Assembly (NCBI GenBank): GCA_963693285.1 | Contig: OY848930.1 | Coordinates: 682,001 to 746,000 of the forward strand | From: Xestospongia muta | Lineage: Eukaryota > Porifera > Demospongiae > Haplosclerida > Petrosiidae | Direction: 5' to 3' | Length of the DNA stretch: 64,000 bases | Shown here: positions 23,592-35,841 of the stretch, piece by piece | Position numbering within the stretch: the stretch's first letter is position 1 | Layout of the letters: each line of letters starts with the position of its first letter | Translations under genes and position numbers: made by a program | The notes under the pieces: generated by a model | The model's input: only the letters and a program-made list of their open reading frames with translations | The model's database searches: none | Told to the model about the DNA's origin: nothing

Positions 23592-24788
23592 TAATATATA
23601 TAGTGTTAGTCTTGTTGTATCTACTTTGTTATGTTGTCTTTTTCTATTTGATTTAAAACACTGAAAACAATTATATAGTTTTAATCAATCCGTCATCTTT
23701 CATGATGTATTTCATACAGGATGAGACACAAAGGATTATTAATAAACTAGTTATAAACTAATATTAATATATTAATAGTTTATTAATAGTTAAGAAACTA
23801 CTGAGTAAAGATAATAATTTTCTGTGCATGTACATGCAAATTAATGAATTTCTTCAGGCTTTTACAGACTTTAATAACATTTCTAACCACAAACAATTAT
23901 TCTGTTTATCAAGGACCCATATATCTAACTATATAAAAAAATTTTTCATTTTGGGCCAATTTTTAATTCAAACCATGTAATATAATATTCCATGGTATTT
24001 TTTCATCAACTCATCAAATTGCTTGAATTTTTCATGAAATTAGAGTTATAGGATTAATGTTTCGTATCATTGAACAAACAATTTAAAGAGACGTGTGCCT
24101 CCTGGTAGTACAGCTATTCACTTATAAATTCCATAGTAACAGCCCTCACAAACATGACTGGATTGCAGATTGTATGTTATATGCAACATGAATGATGATT
24201 TTCAATGTTACTATAGTATCACTATAGTTTTATTATGTACAAGATAATTATAATATCTAATTTAGTCATTTTTTATGATTTAAAACACTAAAAGGTCACT
24301 TAGATATATATTATATAAGATATATATTAGATATTAGATATATATTATATAAGGTCACTTATATATATATTATATTGTATATTATATTCCATATAATATA
24401 CAATATCAAACACATACTGTTTCATATAAATAATATGTGTGGATTGACACTTAGCATTCATATTTGTGAGGGATGTCACTATGAAATTTATAAAATGTCA
24501 ATTCCATGTAGTGACTAGTAACCAACGCAGTATGTGTTATTAATACTTTTAAATATAGGAATGTAATGTAAGCGGCCATTAATTGGTTGAAATAACCAAA
24601 CAAATTATTTTAACATTAAAGAAATTATTTGAAAAGAAGAAAATATAAAAATGATATTTCTGAGATACAATAATCTAATGTTTACCTATCCACTACATCA
24701 GCTACAACATATAAAATAGTTCATGGCCTAAAAACTAGTTAGGGGATAACAAAAATTGTCTACTTATTCTGAAAATGAGGTACATCAG
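23592..24788. other. Intergenic AT-rich region
   Basis: No gene seen. It contains TATA-rich direct repeats flanked by AAGGTCACTTA-type motifs (24294-24366) and a perfect hairpin (24372-24406). The last ~250 bases, from about 24545, resemble the 3' flanks of the next two array copies (27090-27358, 30260-30531). Confidence 0.6.
24372..24406. repeat. Perfect 16-bp inverted repeat with 3-bp loop
   Basis: ATATTGTATATTATAT, loop TCC, then its exact reverse complement. It lies in the 3' flank of jacalin-aerolysin gene 1. It could be a hairpin or cruciform, or part of a degenerate element. Confidence 0.9.
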
Positions 24789-26150
24789 TTACTGGACAAT
24801 TGCGCTTATTTTGCTGGAGCCAATTCCACTATATACTCCAATAACTGTGGTGTAGAAAGATGTACCACTTTCCAAGTAATAATACACTCTTCCCCTGTAC
24901 TGAGTAGAGAATGATCCTTCATAAAGTACAGCGGAGACAGTGATAGTCTCTGTGCGTGGAACTGTCACAGGAAATTCGTAACATCGGTCAATTTCTTCCT
25001 CCATATGACGATCATAAATCGATGAAGAACTTAATTGGAGATTTGTATGTCCACCACTAGGGTTAGGGGTGAAAACAGGTAAGGCTGTTTCTACCTTGGT
25101 ATTGAAATGAGACTCAAGGGCAGTTGTATATGACCAGTCACGTTTTTCAATAACTCTTTTACAGCCTTTGAGAACATAGTGTTGATCTATTTTCCCTTTG
25201 GTGTTATCATAAGTCACAGTGTGATCATGGATCGGCTTGATAGGAATATTACTGCTGAGGTAAGGATAAGTGACAGATTGTAACTTTACTTCTTCAACAT
25301 TACGTAGTAGTTGGAAACCAAATGACATTATATAACTGGAAACCCTACCAACAGCGCTGATGAGTACTCCAGATCCAACTGGTACTCGATATGGGCCGTG
25401 CAACTGCCCTTTCAGTGTATACATTGAGAAAGTGCGGTTGAGATTGGTTCGCAAGTAGATTCCACCAAAGTAACCTCTAGTACTGGAGCCATGTGTAACA
25501 GCATACAAGAGAAGAGTGGTTACTTTCTCTCCAGTTTCAAAGTAGAAGGTATCTGTTGAATATCCACTACCTGATCCCATACAATAAGACCATGTGTTCT
25601 TTCCATTTGTAAACTCAAAGAGGATGCCTCGAATATATGTATTGTAATAAAATCCTTTAATACTTTTGATAACACGACCATGTGCATATCCATTAAAATT
25701 GACTTTTTTCATTGATCCTGAATTGTATCCAATGAATACATCTGATGTAAAGATCTTCCTATTTATTGAACTGTAAACATGCTTATAAGATGGTGGGATA
25801 TTGGCTGCATTTGTTAATGATTCGATTTTAGAGTCGTCAACATTTTTGTCAAGAGTAGATTGGTCTTCTTCATAGACAGCTTGAAAGTTAGTAGTTTCAT
25901 CTTTGTCAGCATCGGTTTTGTCTTTGTTATCATCCTCTAAAGTGGGACCATCTTTAGTTGGTTTTTTATCGGTTTCTAAAACAGGACCATCTTTGCTTTC
26001 TGCATCATTGTCTGTGACTTGTGCATCCAATGACTTTTCTAAGTCCTTGGATACATCATCCACTCCTCCATTCACAAGGACACCACCCTCACCAAGAAGA
26101 GTGAAGGCTGCAACCAAACCAACGGACAGATATACAACAAATGCTTTCAT
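24789..26150 (-). CDS. Secreted jacalin-like lectin plus aerolysin-like pore-forming protein, copy 1
   Basis: Single-exon, 453 aa. There is a signal peptide (MKAFVVYLSVGLVAAFTL), then a hydrophilic Asp/Lys-rich spacer (about residues 30-120, repeats like KDGPVLETD). A jacalin-like beta-prism domain follows (about 125-285; VIKSIKGFYYNTYIRGILFE, GYFGGIYLRTNLNRTFSMY and GSGVLISAVGR fit the jacalin end). An aerolysin-family region occupies about 310-453 (AL..HFNTKVETALPVF, EFPVTVPRTETITVSAVLYE). Jacalin plus aerolysin is known in fish natterin-like and Aep1/Dln1 proteins, which bind glycans and form oligomeric pores. Here it is probably a secreted defence or predator-deterrent protein. A TATA box lies ~70 bp upstream (26219-26226). 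The acidic spacer could be a removable pro-segment, but that is inference. Confidence 0.8.
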   Translation of the reverse strand: MKAFVVYLSVGLVAAFTLLGEGGVLVNGGVDDVSKDLEKSLDAQVTDNDAESKDGPVLETDKKPTKDGPTLEDDNKDKTDADKDETTNFQAVYEEDQSTLDKNVDDSKIESLTNAANIPPSYKHVYSSINRKIFTSDVFIGYNSGSMKKVNFNGYAHGRVIKSIKGFYYNTYIRGILFEFTNGKNTWSYCMGSGSGYSTDTFYFETGEKVTTLLLYAVTHGSSTRGYFGGIYLRTNLNRTFSMYTLKGQLHGPYRVPVGSGVLISAVGRVSSYIMSFGFQLLRNVEEVKLQSVTYPYLSSNIPIKPIHDHTVTYDNTKGKIDQHYVLKGCKRVIEKRDWSYTTALESHFNTKVETALPVFTPNPSGGHTNLQLSSSSIYDRHMEEEIDRCYEFPVTVPRTETITVSAVLYEGSFSTQYRGRVYYYLESGTSFYTTVIGVYSGIGSSKISAIVQ

Positions 26151-27358
26151 TTTGAGTAAAGTTGGATTACCTGATTTTGAAGTCAGATTAGCCGACTAAC
26201 ACTGCATGTATGCTCCCTCTATATACTCACTGATATAGCACTAACGGAAGTTCATTTATAACAATATATAATTGTAAGAGTAAACCATGCACTACAGGGA
26301 ATATAATTTTGTTGTGTATACAATATGTTGTAATAGCCTCTACTTCTATGGCTAAACTATAGAATACTAAGTAAAGACATATAAAAAGCACAGTCGTGTT
26401 GATTATAGTGACTAATAGATCGTGAAATGTTTCCTTCATATTTTTGCCATTACTTCAATTGAAATGTTATCATCTTCCATGCTTACAGTAATACTTATCT
26501 ACATATGCAATGTGTGTCCTTGCCACACACAACTATCATAATATCATTAATGGTGTATGAATGTTATCAAATACTCCTACACCATCCAACTTCTTAATCT
26601 ACTTATGCAAAGACAGGCAGACTGGGATCACATATCCCTGTCAAAATGAAAATTGCTATTTTAAGTAATACTACAAGTATCTACTTATGTAACAAGACAT
26701 GATGTAATGAGTATTACAGAATGTTATCAAACTGGTTAGTGCCACTGAGAACAACAAGAACAAAATACGACAAACATATGATACAATCTGATTGGTCAAT
26801 TTCATTGAGTATACTATAATTGGTCATGGTCAGTTACCTTCATTCAGATATACTCTTAAAGAAGCTCATAGCCTCAATATGCTGTATATAGTAGTACATG
26901 TCATGTGACATATGTACATTTAGTTGTAAAACATTCCAAAGAAAAAAAATTGGTATGTTTTGATTTAATTGCACTAAAATTTATTTTGATTCAACTGTAC
27001 TGAAGATGATGAGTCTATAAATCAATAAAGCATGAGAAAAATTATATGTATACATGTGCGTGTGTGTATGTATATACAGTATTACTAATCGAAGCAGTAT
27101 GTGTTGTTAATACAATTCAATATAGCCATGTAATCTAAGTGACCATCAATTGGTTAAAACAACCAAATATGTTTGTTTTAACATTAAAGAAATTGTTTGA
27201 AAAAAGGGAATGACAAAAAATGATATTTCTGAGATAACAATAATGTAATAATGTATCCACTACATCAGCTACAACATTTAAAAAAGTCCATAGACTAAAA
27301 CTAGTCAGGGTATATCAAAAGTTGCGTACTTAATAATTCTGAAAATGAGGTACATCAG
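26151..27358. other. Spacer between jacalin-aerolysin copies 1 and 2
   Basis: Contains the promoter of copy 1 and the 3' flank of copy 2. The block from about 26700 to 27358 recurs at 29870-30531, and partly at 31335-31610, marking the tandem duplication unit. No other gene is seen. Confidence 0.7.
26219..26226 (-). promoter_or_regulatory. TATA box of jacalin-aerolysin gene 1
   Basis: TATATAGA about 70 bp before the ATG. It sits in a block conserved upstream of copy 2 (GAGCATACATGCAGTGT), including its position. Confidence 0.6.
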
Positions 27359-28720
27359 TTACTGGACAATTGCGCTTATTTTGCTGGAGCCAATTCCACT
27401 ATATACTCCAATAACCGTGGTGTAGAAATAAGTACCACTTTCCAAGTAATAATACACTCTTCCCCTGTACTGAGTAGAGAATGATCCTTCATAAAGTACA
27501 GCGGAGACAGTGATAGTTTCTGTGCGTGGAACTGTCACAGGAAATTCGTAACATCGGTCAATTTCCTCCTCCATATGACGATCGTAAATCGATGCAGAAC
27601 TTAATTGGAGATTTGTGTGTCCACCACTAGGGTTAGGAGTGAAAACAGGTAAAGCAGTTTCTACCTTGGTATTGAAATGAGACTCAAGGGCAGTTGTATA
27701 TGACCAGTCACGTTTTTCAATAACTCTTTTGCACCCTTTGAGAACATAGTGTTGATCTATTTTCCCTTTGGTATTATCATAAGTCACAGTGTGGTCATGG
27801 ATCGGCTTGATAGGAATATTTCTGCTGAGGTAAGGATAGGAAAGAGATTGTAACTTTACTTCTTCAACATTACGTAGTAGTTGGAAACCAAATGACATTA
27901 TATAACTGGAAACCCTACCAACAGCGCTGATGAGTACTCCAGACCCAACTGGTACTCGATATGGGCCGTGCAACTGTCCCTTCTGTGTATACATAGAGAA
28001 AGTGCGGTTGAGATTGGTTCTCAAGTAGATTCCACCAAAGTAACCTCTAGTACTGGAGCCATGTGTAACAGCATACAAGAGAAGAGTGGTTACTTTCTCT
28101 CCAGTTTGGAAGTAGAAGGTATCTGTTGAATACCCACTACCTGATCCCATACAATAAGACCATGTGTTTTTTCCATTTGTAAACTCAAAGAGGATGCCTC
28201 GAATATATGTATTGTAATAAAAACCTCTAATACTTTTGATAACACGACCATGTACGTATCCATTAAAATTGACTGTTTTCATTGATCCTGAATTGTATCC
28301 AATGAATACATCAGATGTAAAGATCTTCCTGTTAATTGAACTGTAACGATTCATATAAGATGGTGGGATATTGGCTGCATTTGTTAATGATTCGATTTTA
28401 GAGTCATCGTTATTTTTGTCAAGAGTAGATTGGTCTTCTTCATAGACAGCTTCAAAGTTGGTATTTTTATCCTTGTCAGCATTGTTTGTGTCTTTGTTAT
28501 CATTTTCTAAAGTGGGACCATCTTTAGTTGGTTTGTTATCAGTTTCTAAAACAGGACCATCTTTGCTTTCTGCATGATTGTCTGTGGATGGTGCATCCAA
28601 TGACTTTTCTAAGTCCTTAGATAAATCATCCACTCCTCCATTCACAAGGACACCACCCTCACCAATAAGAGTGAAGGCTGCAAGCAAACCAATGAACAGA
28701 TATACAATAAATGCCTTCAT
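27359..28720 (-). CDS. Secreted jacalin-like lectin plus aerolysin-like pore-forming protein, copy 2
   Basis: Single-exon, 453 aa, the same length as copy 1 and closely similar. The lectin and aerolysin parts are almost unchanged. Differences cluster in the signal peptide (MKAFIVYLFIGLLAAFTLIG) and the Asp/Asn/Lys spacer. More aspartates have become asparagine here (DNHAESKD, NDNKDTNNADKD), so the spacer evolves faster than the folded domains. The TATA box TATATAAAA is at 28791-28799. Same predicted activity and caveats as copy 1. A secreted homologous pair suggests dosage amplification or hetero-oligomers (inference). Confidence 0.8.
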   Translation of the reverse strand: MKAFIVYLFIGLLAAFTLIGEGGVLVNGGVDDLSKDLEKSLDAPSTDNHAESKDGPVLETDNKPTKDGPTLENDNKDTNNADKDKNTNFEAVYEEDQSTLDKNNDDSKIESLTNAANIPPSYMNRYSSINRKIFTSDVFIGYNSGSMKTVNFNGYVHGRVIKSIRGFYYNTYIRGILFEFTNGKNTWSYCMGSGSGYSTDTFYFQTGEKVTTLLLYAVTHGSSTRGYFGGIYLRTNLNRTFSMYTQKGQLHGPYRVPVGSGVLISAVGRVSSYIMSFGFQLLRNVEEVKLQSLSYPYLSRNIPIKPIHDHTVTYDNTKGKIDQHYVLKGCKRVIEKRDWSYTTALESHFNTKVETALPVFTPNPSGGHTNLQLSSASIYDRHMEEEIDRCYEFPVTVPRTETITVSAVLYEGSFSTQYRGRVYYYLESGTYFYTTVIGVYSGIGSSKISAIVQ

Positions 28721-30531
28721 TTTTGAGTGAAAGTTGGATAATCTGATATTTTGAAGTCAGATTAGCTGACTGACACTGCATGTATGCTCCTTTTATATAC
28801 TCACTGCTATAGCGCTGCAACAGTTCATTATAACAATGTATAACTGTAACTAGAGTAAACTATGTACTGTAGGGAATATAATGTAACTTGTGTATACAAT
28901 CTTGTAATAGCCTATACTTGCATGGCTAAACTATAGAATAGTAAGTAAAGACATAAAATGCAGTCATGTTGACTAGTGACTAATAGATCATGGTATGTTT
29001 CCTTCATATTTTTGCCATTACTTCAATTGAAATGTTATCACATCGCATGCTTGCAATAATACTTATCTACATATGCAATGTATGTCGTTGCCATGTGCAA
29101 CTAATGGCAACAGGATAATATCACTTGTAGTCTATGAATGTTATTATCAAATTCTCCTATATTATCCTACTTGTTAATCTACTTATGCAGAGACAAGCAG
29201 ACTGGGATCACATATCACTGTCAAAATCTTACTATACTTATTCAAAGATTCCCTCCATTCTTTGAATAGAGAGTACAGCTAAATTAGATCATATGCATAT
29301 AATATAACTATGACATTATTATTATTAAAAACAGCTCACTCTCACTGCAAGTATCTCCCACTTACTGTAGTATCTTCCACTTACTGCATGTACTCTCACT
29401 TAACTGAAAAAGCATTTTGTCATTTTAATACCACAGTTTCATCAATATGATGTAAGCCTAAATCTGAGTTGCTACAAGGCCAATACTGGTGTAACTCAAT
29501 ATACATAAAACCAACTAGTTACATCTACAAGCACATTGCATTTACGTCCATTTTACTATAGTAATTGAATCATGGCTTCAATTGGAGCTATAAGCAGATA
29601 CTATTTCAACTGAACTAACCCAGTTAGTTAACTTGAAATAGTATCTATCTCTCGTTCACGCATACTTTCACTTATTGGATATAAACTACAAAGAGTAGTT
29701 TTTAGCTTGTAATTGGCTTTATGCATACCGAGTTAGACCAGTTTTGGCTTTGTGGTAACTTGATATTGGGCTTACATTGTATTGATGAGATTATGGTAAC
29801 AAAGACAACAGTTGAAATGAACATTATGTTAAAAGATGTAATAATGTAATGATGATGATGTAATAATGATGTAATGAGTATCACAGAATGTTATCAAACT
29901 GGTTAGCACTACTGAAAACAACAACAAAAAACATGACAAACATATGATACAATCTGATTGGTCAGTTTCATTGAGTATTCTCAAATCTGATTGGTCATAT
30001 CAGTTACATTCATTCAGATATACTCTTAAAGAAGCTCCTAGTCTCAATATGCTGTATATAGTAGTGCATGTCATGTGACATATGTACATTTATTTGTAAA
30101 ACATTCCAAAGAAAAAAAATTGGTATGTTTTGATTTAATTGCACTAAAATTTATTTTGATTCAACTGCACTGAAGATGATGAGTCTATATATCAATAAAG
30201 CATGGGAAAAATTATATGTATATATGTGTGTGTGTGTAAGTATATACAGCATTACTAATCGAAGCAGTATGTGTTGTTAATGCATTTCAATATAGCCATG
30301 TAATCTAAGTGACTATCAATTGGTTAAAACAACCAAATATATCTGTTTTAACATTAAAGAAATTGTTTGAAAAAAGGGAATGACAAAAAATGATATTTCT
30401 GAGATAACAATAATGAAATGTTCGTGTATCCACTACATCAGCTACAACATATAAAATAGTCCATAGACTAAAACTAGTCAGGGTATATCAAAAGTTGTGT
30501 ACTTAATAATTCTGAAAATGAGGTACATCAG
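28721..30531. other. Spacer between copies 2 and 3 of the jacalin-aerolysin array
   Basis: No intact gene. Upstream-flank sequence at about 29285-29900 recurs at 30760-31365 (offset ~1464), and the block from 29870 recurs downstream. These repeats show that the array grew by tandem duplication followed by deletion. An inverted pair AGATACTATTTCAACTGAAC / GTTAACTTGAAATAGTATCT lies near 29596-29648. Confidence 0.7.
28791..28799 (-). promoter_or_regulatory. TATA box of jacalin-aerolysin gene 2
   Basis: TATATAAAA about 70 bp before the ATG at 28720, followed by the same GGAGCATACATGCAGTGT block as in copy 1. Confidence 0.65.
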
Positions 30532-30765
30532 TTACTGGACAATTGCGCTTATTTTGCTGGAGCCAATTCCACTATATACTCCAATAACTGTGGTGTAGAA
30601 ATGTGTGCCACTCTCCAAGTAATAATACACTCTTCCCCTGTACTGAGTAGAGAATGATCCTTCATAAAGTACAGCAGAGACAGTGATAGTCTCTGTGCAT
30701 GGAACTGTCACAGGAAATTCGTAACATCGGTCAATTTCTTCCTCCATATGACGATTGTGTGCATA
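30532..30765 (-). pseudogene. Truncated jacalin-aerolysin copy 3 (C-terminal end only)
   Basis: Only the last ~76 codons remain (from about NRHMEEEIDRCYEF to the same stop). An Arg-to-Cys change is seen in the TVPCTETITV segment. The sequence changes abruptly at about 30765 into upstream-flank sequence homologous to 29290, so signal peptide, spacer and lectin domain are deleted. An open frame continues into the flank by chance to 30867. It cannot form the full protein. Confidence 0.85.
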
Positions 30766-30867
30766 TAATATAGCCATGACATTATTATTATTAAAAAAAC
30801 AGCTCACTCTCACTGTAAGTATCTTCCACTTACTGTAATATCTCCCATATACTGCATGTACTCTCAC

Positions 30868-32230
30868 TTAACTGAAAAAGCATTTTGTCATTTTAATACC
30901 ACAGTTTCATCAATATGATGTAAGCCTAAATCTAAGTTGCTACAAGGCCAATACTGGTGTAACTCAATATACATAAAACCAACTAGTTACATCTACAAGC
31001 ACATTGCATTTACGTCCATTTTACTATAGTAATTGAATCATGGCTTCAATTGGAGCTATAAGCAGATACTATTTCAACTGAACTAACCCAGTTAGTTAAC
31101 TTGAAATAGTATCTATCCCTCGCTCATTATAGTTTCAGTTATTGGATATAAACTACAAAGAGTAGTTTTTAGCTTGTAATTGGCTTAATGCATACCGAGT
31201 TAGACCAGTTCCGGCTTTGTGGTAACTTGATATTGGGCTTACATTGTATTGATAAGATTATGGTAACAAAGACAACAGTTGAAATGAACATTATGTTAAA
31301 AGATGTAATAATGTAATGATGATGATGTAATAATGATGTAATGAGTATCACAGAATGTTATCAAACTGGTTAGCGCTACTGAAAACAACAACAAAAAACA
31401 TGACGAACATATGATGCAATCTGATTGGTCAGTTTCATTGAGTATTCTCAAATCTGATTGGTCATATCAGTTACATTCATTCAGATATACTCTTAAAGAA
31501 GCTCCTAGTCTCAATATGCTGTATATAGTAGTGCATGTCATGTGACATATGTACGTTTATTTGTAACTTACCAAAGAAAAATTGGTATGTTTTGATTTAA
31601 TTGCACTAAAAATTTAAAGTAGCTTATAAATCCATTACACCAGTAAGTAAGGATAATAATGGCTTTAAAATGTTACAAGAAAAACAAATCACGTCTCCTT
31701 TGGAAGCAGGTAGAGCTAGCTACTGGATAACAGCAGAGATATATCAGTGGAGGCAACTCCATTATACACTCATGAAGAAAGTCTCATCACTTTCCAAAGA
31801 ATAGTCCAAAAATTCATGCAATATCGATATTTTTTCTAACTCAGATGTTTCAGTTGTAGGTCAAATTAACAAATATATTAAACTTTTAGCTAAATCTCTA
31901 ATAAATTATTGATTTTTAAGAACAGAATTGTATAATCCTGATGTAACCATGACAACTAATACACTAAACCACAACAAATTTAATAAAACACTTAATATAT
32001 AACATACTAAAACCAAATAGTAAAAAAGGAACACAAAAAAAATTGAAAATGAACCTAAGAAAATTTCAAAACCAAAAAGACTATCTCTCAACATAACAAT
32101 TACAGGAATAAGGAAGAAAGAGTGTGGCTGATCATTCATGTGATAGTCATGTGACAACCATGTGATACAGCTTATAATACATATATCAGTATGTAATATA
32201 TAGCAATGACTATAATATAACAGAGCTATG
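30868..32230. other. Array tail and intergenic region
   Basis: Duplicated array flank to about 31610, then relic copy 4, then unique AT-rich sequence up to the stop of the pocket-protein gene. No other gene seen. Confidence 0.6.
31715..31800 (-). pseudogene. Degenerate relic of jacalin-aerolysin C terminus (copy 4)
   Basis: Reverse strand shows YSLESDETFFMSV in place of the family YYLESGTSFYTTV, then an in-frame stop and frameshifted remnants of the final segment. The flanks (CCAAAGAAAAATTGGTATGT near 31571) also match the array. An older decayed copy. Confidence 0.6.
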
Positions 32231-34019
32231 TTAAGTAGAGTTATAAGTTGATGTATTAAATTGACCATTAGTTAAACCAGTTGTACTTCTTACAGTCTGA
32301 CTGGCTTGTTGGAATAATACATTAGGCTGAGGACGCTGTACTGCTAACCTTGTTCGCTGAGAAATTAAGCAAGAAAGAAGGTAAGCAAGGACAAATGTAC
32401 AATGAAGACTCCAGTGTTAATAGATAAGAGTTTATTGGCGATTTTAACAGATTACATTAATTGTTGTATTTAAAGACTATTTCTAATATATTTATTGACA
32501 TACATTGTTATCAAGTCAGTTACAATATGAACTTAAATAATATTTAAAAAGTACATGTACATGTATAGGATGTCTTACCTCTATGTAAGGTCTTTTTGAT
32601 GGACTAGTTAACCCTGGACTATTACTTAAAAGAGCATCTAGTTTGCGTTTAGCATGACCTCCATTAGTTGAACCTGTAACATGATTTAACTCTTGAAAGT
32701 CCTATAGACCAAGAATGAAATTAAATTTTAATGAGAATTTGAAACTTACTGATGGAGTACTTTTACCAACAACACAAGTCTTAGCCAGAGGTGAGAGAGA
32801 TGATAAACAACCTGGATCAAAAACAATATAAGGTAAACTCACATAATTAATGAGTAATTATATTTTATTATATATTTTTTGATTTACTTTTTAAAGGAGA
32901 TATGTAAATTTGATGGCTTTTTGAGAGTTTCCGTGGTGACACGGCACTTCTCCTTATTACAGGTAGAGGCGATAATTGAGGGACTTGACCCTATACCACA
33001 ACAATGTACATGTAAAACCACATGTATAATATTATTATAGTTACTGCAATTACTTACATCATCACCAGGGGAAAACTTTAATACATAATCTTTGACGTAA
33101 TCTATAAAAACTTTGTTATAGAATTGAATAATATCGCCTCTTGCATCCACGGGGATGTCCTTATTATTAGTGAGAGAAGATTCTATGTTCATCTCACCCT
33201 CTCCCTCAGCAATTGATGGATCAACATTAAAAGGTTGGCTCTCTGAACTGACTTGAGACTCAGTCTCAAATTGAGTCTCATTCCCAGTTTGATGGACTGA
33301 GACTGAAGCTACTTCTTGTGGAGTGGTTTGAGAAGGAGTTCTAACACGATGTCCATTATTTAATAGAACACTTCTATATACCTGTACAGTAGTTAAATAT
33401 TATGTCAATTTAAAATCCACAAAGCATTTAAGTTAATGCTATCTCAAAGATGTGTATACTATACTTCGTTATTCTCTTACATGACTTTTAGCCTGTGGTT
33501 GATGTCGATATTGTCTCATAATTTCCTGAAAGGTAACTTCTTTCCTGAGAACCTAAAAATATATTACAATAAATAGCACACACCTGTACAATGACACACC
33601 CATATCTACACCCAATACAGGTGTACTATACAAACATGTACATGTATCAATACTGTATAATGTACATATTATTATTATTGTTACCTTGGCAACAATGTAA
33701 ACAGAACACATGATCACTTGATCAATATTTCTTTCACGCATAATATCAGGTGATCGTACGAGACAATACTCAAAACACGTCCATATTCTAAAGAGAGAAA
33801 GACAACAATGAAAGTTAAACACAAACTCAAGTTACTCAACTCACAATTACATGTACAGCAAAATTGTCTAATTATTCATTTATCTAAAACAGGTACTATA
33901 GTTGAACTTACTTTTGTATCGTCTCTGTGTCCAATTGTAGTCTCTCACACAAGTCTTTTATTCTCAAAAATGCCATTTGATAAACCTATATGAGTAATAT
34001 AAATTATGTGTGTATGCAT

Positions 34020-34065
<46 letters not shown>

Positions 34066-35775
34066 CTTTCTATAGAACAAAGCTACAGAGCCATTTCGTT
34101 TCGGTTTAGGAGGACTAACTCGTTGAGGTGTACCAGTTAATCCAGTTGTGGGTGTGGTTACAGTAGGTGTAGCAACTGGCATCATTTTTTGCGGTGTCTT
34201 ATTTTGTGAAGGTGAAACAGTGAAGGTGATAGTAGGTACAGATGGTTGACCACCTACTCCAGACTTATCAGGTGAATTCTTTAGTGGACTAGTCATGTTT
34301 GCCATGGAAACAAGAGCTTGAATAGTCAGTGGTGATTCCCCACCAGCAGCTGCCGTGGGAGAATTGGTGAGGTTTGTAATACCCCCAGGAGACAGAGATG
34401 TTTTCTGTGGTGATGACACTGATTTATGTTGTAGTAGCGATGACAAAATGGCAGCTGCTCCTTGTAAAGGACTAAGATGAGCTGCTCCTTGTAAAGGACT
34501 AAGACGAGTGACTTGGACAACACCCTGAGGGGGTTTGGGAGCTATTGGAGCTGGTTTAGATGGAGACGAGGGTATGGCAGTTTTTAAGGGGGAAGCTACA
34601 GGTTTTTTACTTGTAAAGAGCTGACGACGAGATGATGCTGGGAGAGGAGATGAATAACGATCTCTAGCAGAAAGTGGAGAAGCTATCATATCTAAAGGGA
34701 GACAGAACAAACATGATATATTCAGTAAAGAGCTACTTACTCCCTCTAGAAGCTTTAAATCTATGGAGAGGTGAAAGAGGAGAGGGTGTGACCGCAGTTG
34801 ACAGGATGGCTACATTTGGTAGAGCAACTTCATCATAACGTGGGACAGACCCCACAAAATCAATATTGGCAAACAGAGGAGAGCATGACTTCCAGGCGAG
34901 GGAACTAAGAACAGATTCCTCAATCTAAAAACAAAATGACAACTTAATATTGTGTCTCTGTTGATTCTGCTAATATATTTGTAAATTGTAGTTTTAAATA
35001 ATGCAGTGGAACATTTCCCACAGAATTACCATTTAAAATGGTAATTCATTATTCATAAAGGGTTAATTATTGTCGCTACATATACATATAGTAGTAATGT
35101 TTCAGTTGTTATACAAATACATGTTCATATAAATGTATATACATTTAAATGTGTTGCTATTATAAGATTACCTTGCTTAAGTGTTTGACAATAGCTCGTG
35201 GGAAGCCTGGTTCATCTTTAATAATAACTTCAATTACCTATAGACATATTAGGACATTAGAATGGATTAATGGTATCCTAGCAACAACGTATTGTAATGT
35301 AAACATGATATATAGTAGGTAGATAGTGTAAACTTATAGCAGGTTTTGTCTTGCCTTGTAAAAGTGATAAGGGCTGATATCAATAACACTTAATACCCAG
35401 GGAAAGATCCTGTAAAGATAAGGAAATAAGAACTTGGATTACATGTACACACACACACACACTCTCTCTCTCTCTCTCTTTCTCACCTGCTATGTGAGTT
35501 GTAGGAGAACAACACTATTTCAATGCAGACAGCAAACAAAGATTTATGGAAGAAATCATGTTCCAACATTTTCTATAAGTAAGAAATATTCTCAACATTA
35601 TATTAGTAGTTGTTATTATATCATAAATACCTCAATTGATAAGTACTTTATTTGATGACTAGCATGAGTTGTTTTTCTCTCCTCATCACAAACAATATTA
35701 TTTAATAGTTTATAATAAAGAGATTGACTTAATTGAAGACGAAGGAGAGCAAAGTTATCAGGAGAGGCCAAAGAA

Positions 35776-35841
<66 letters not shown>

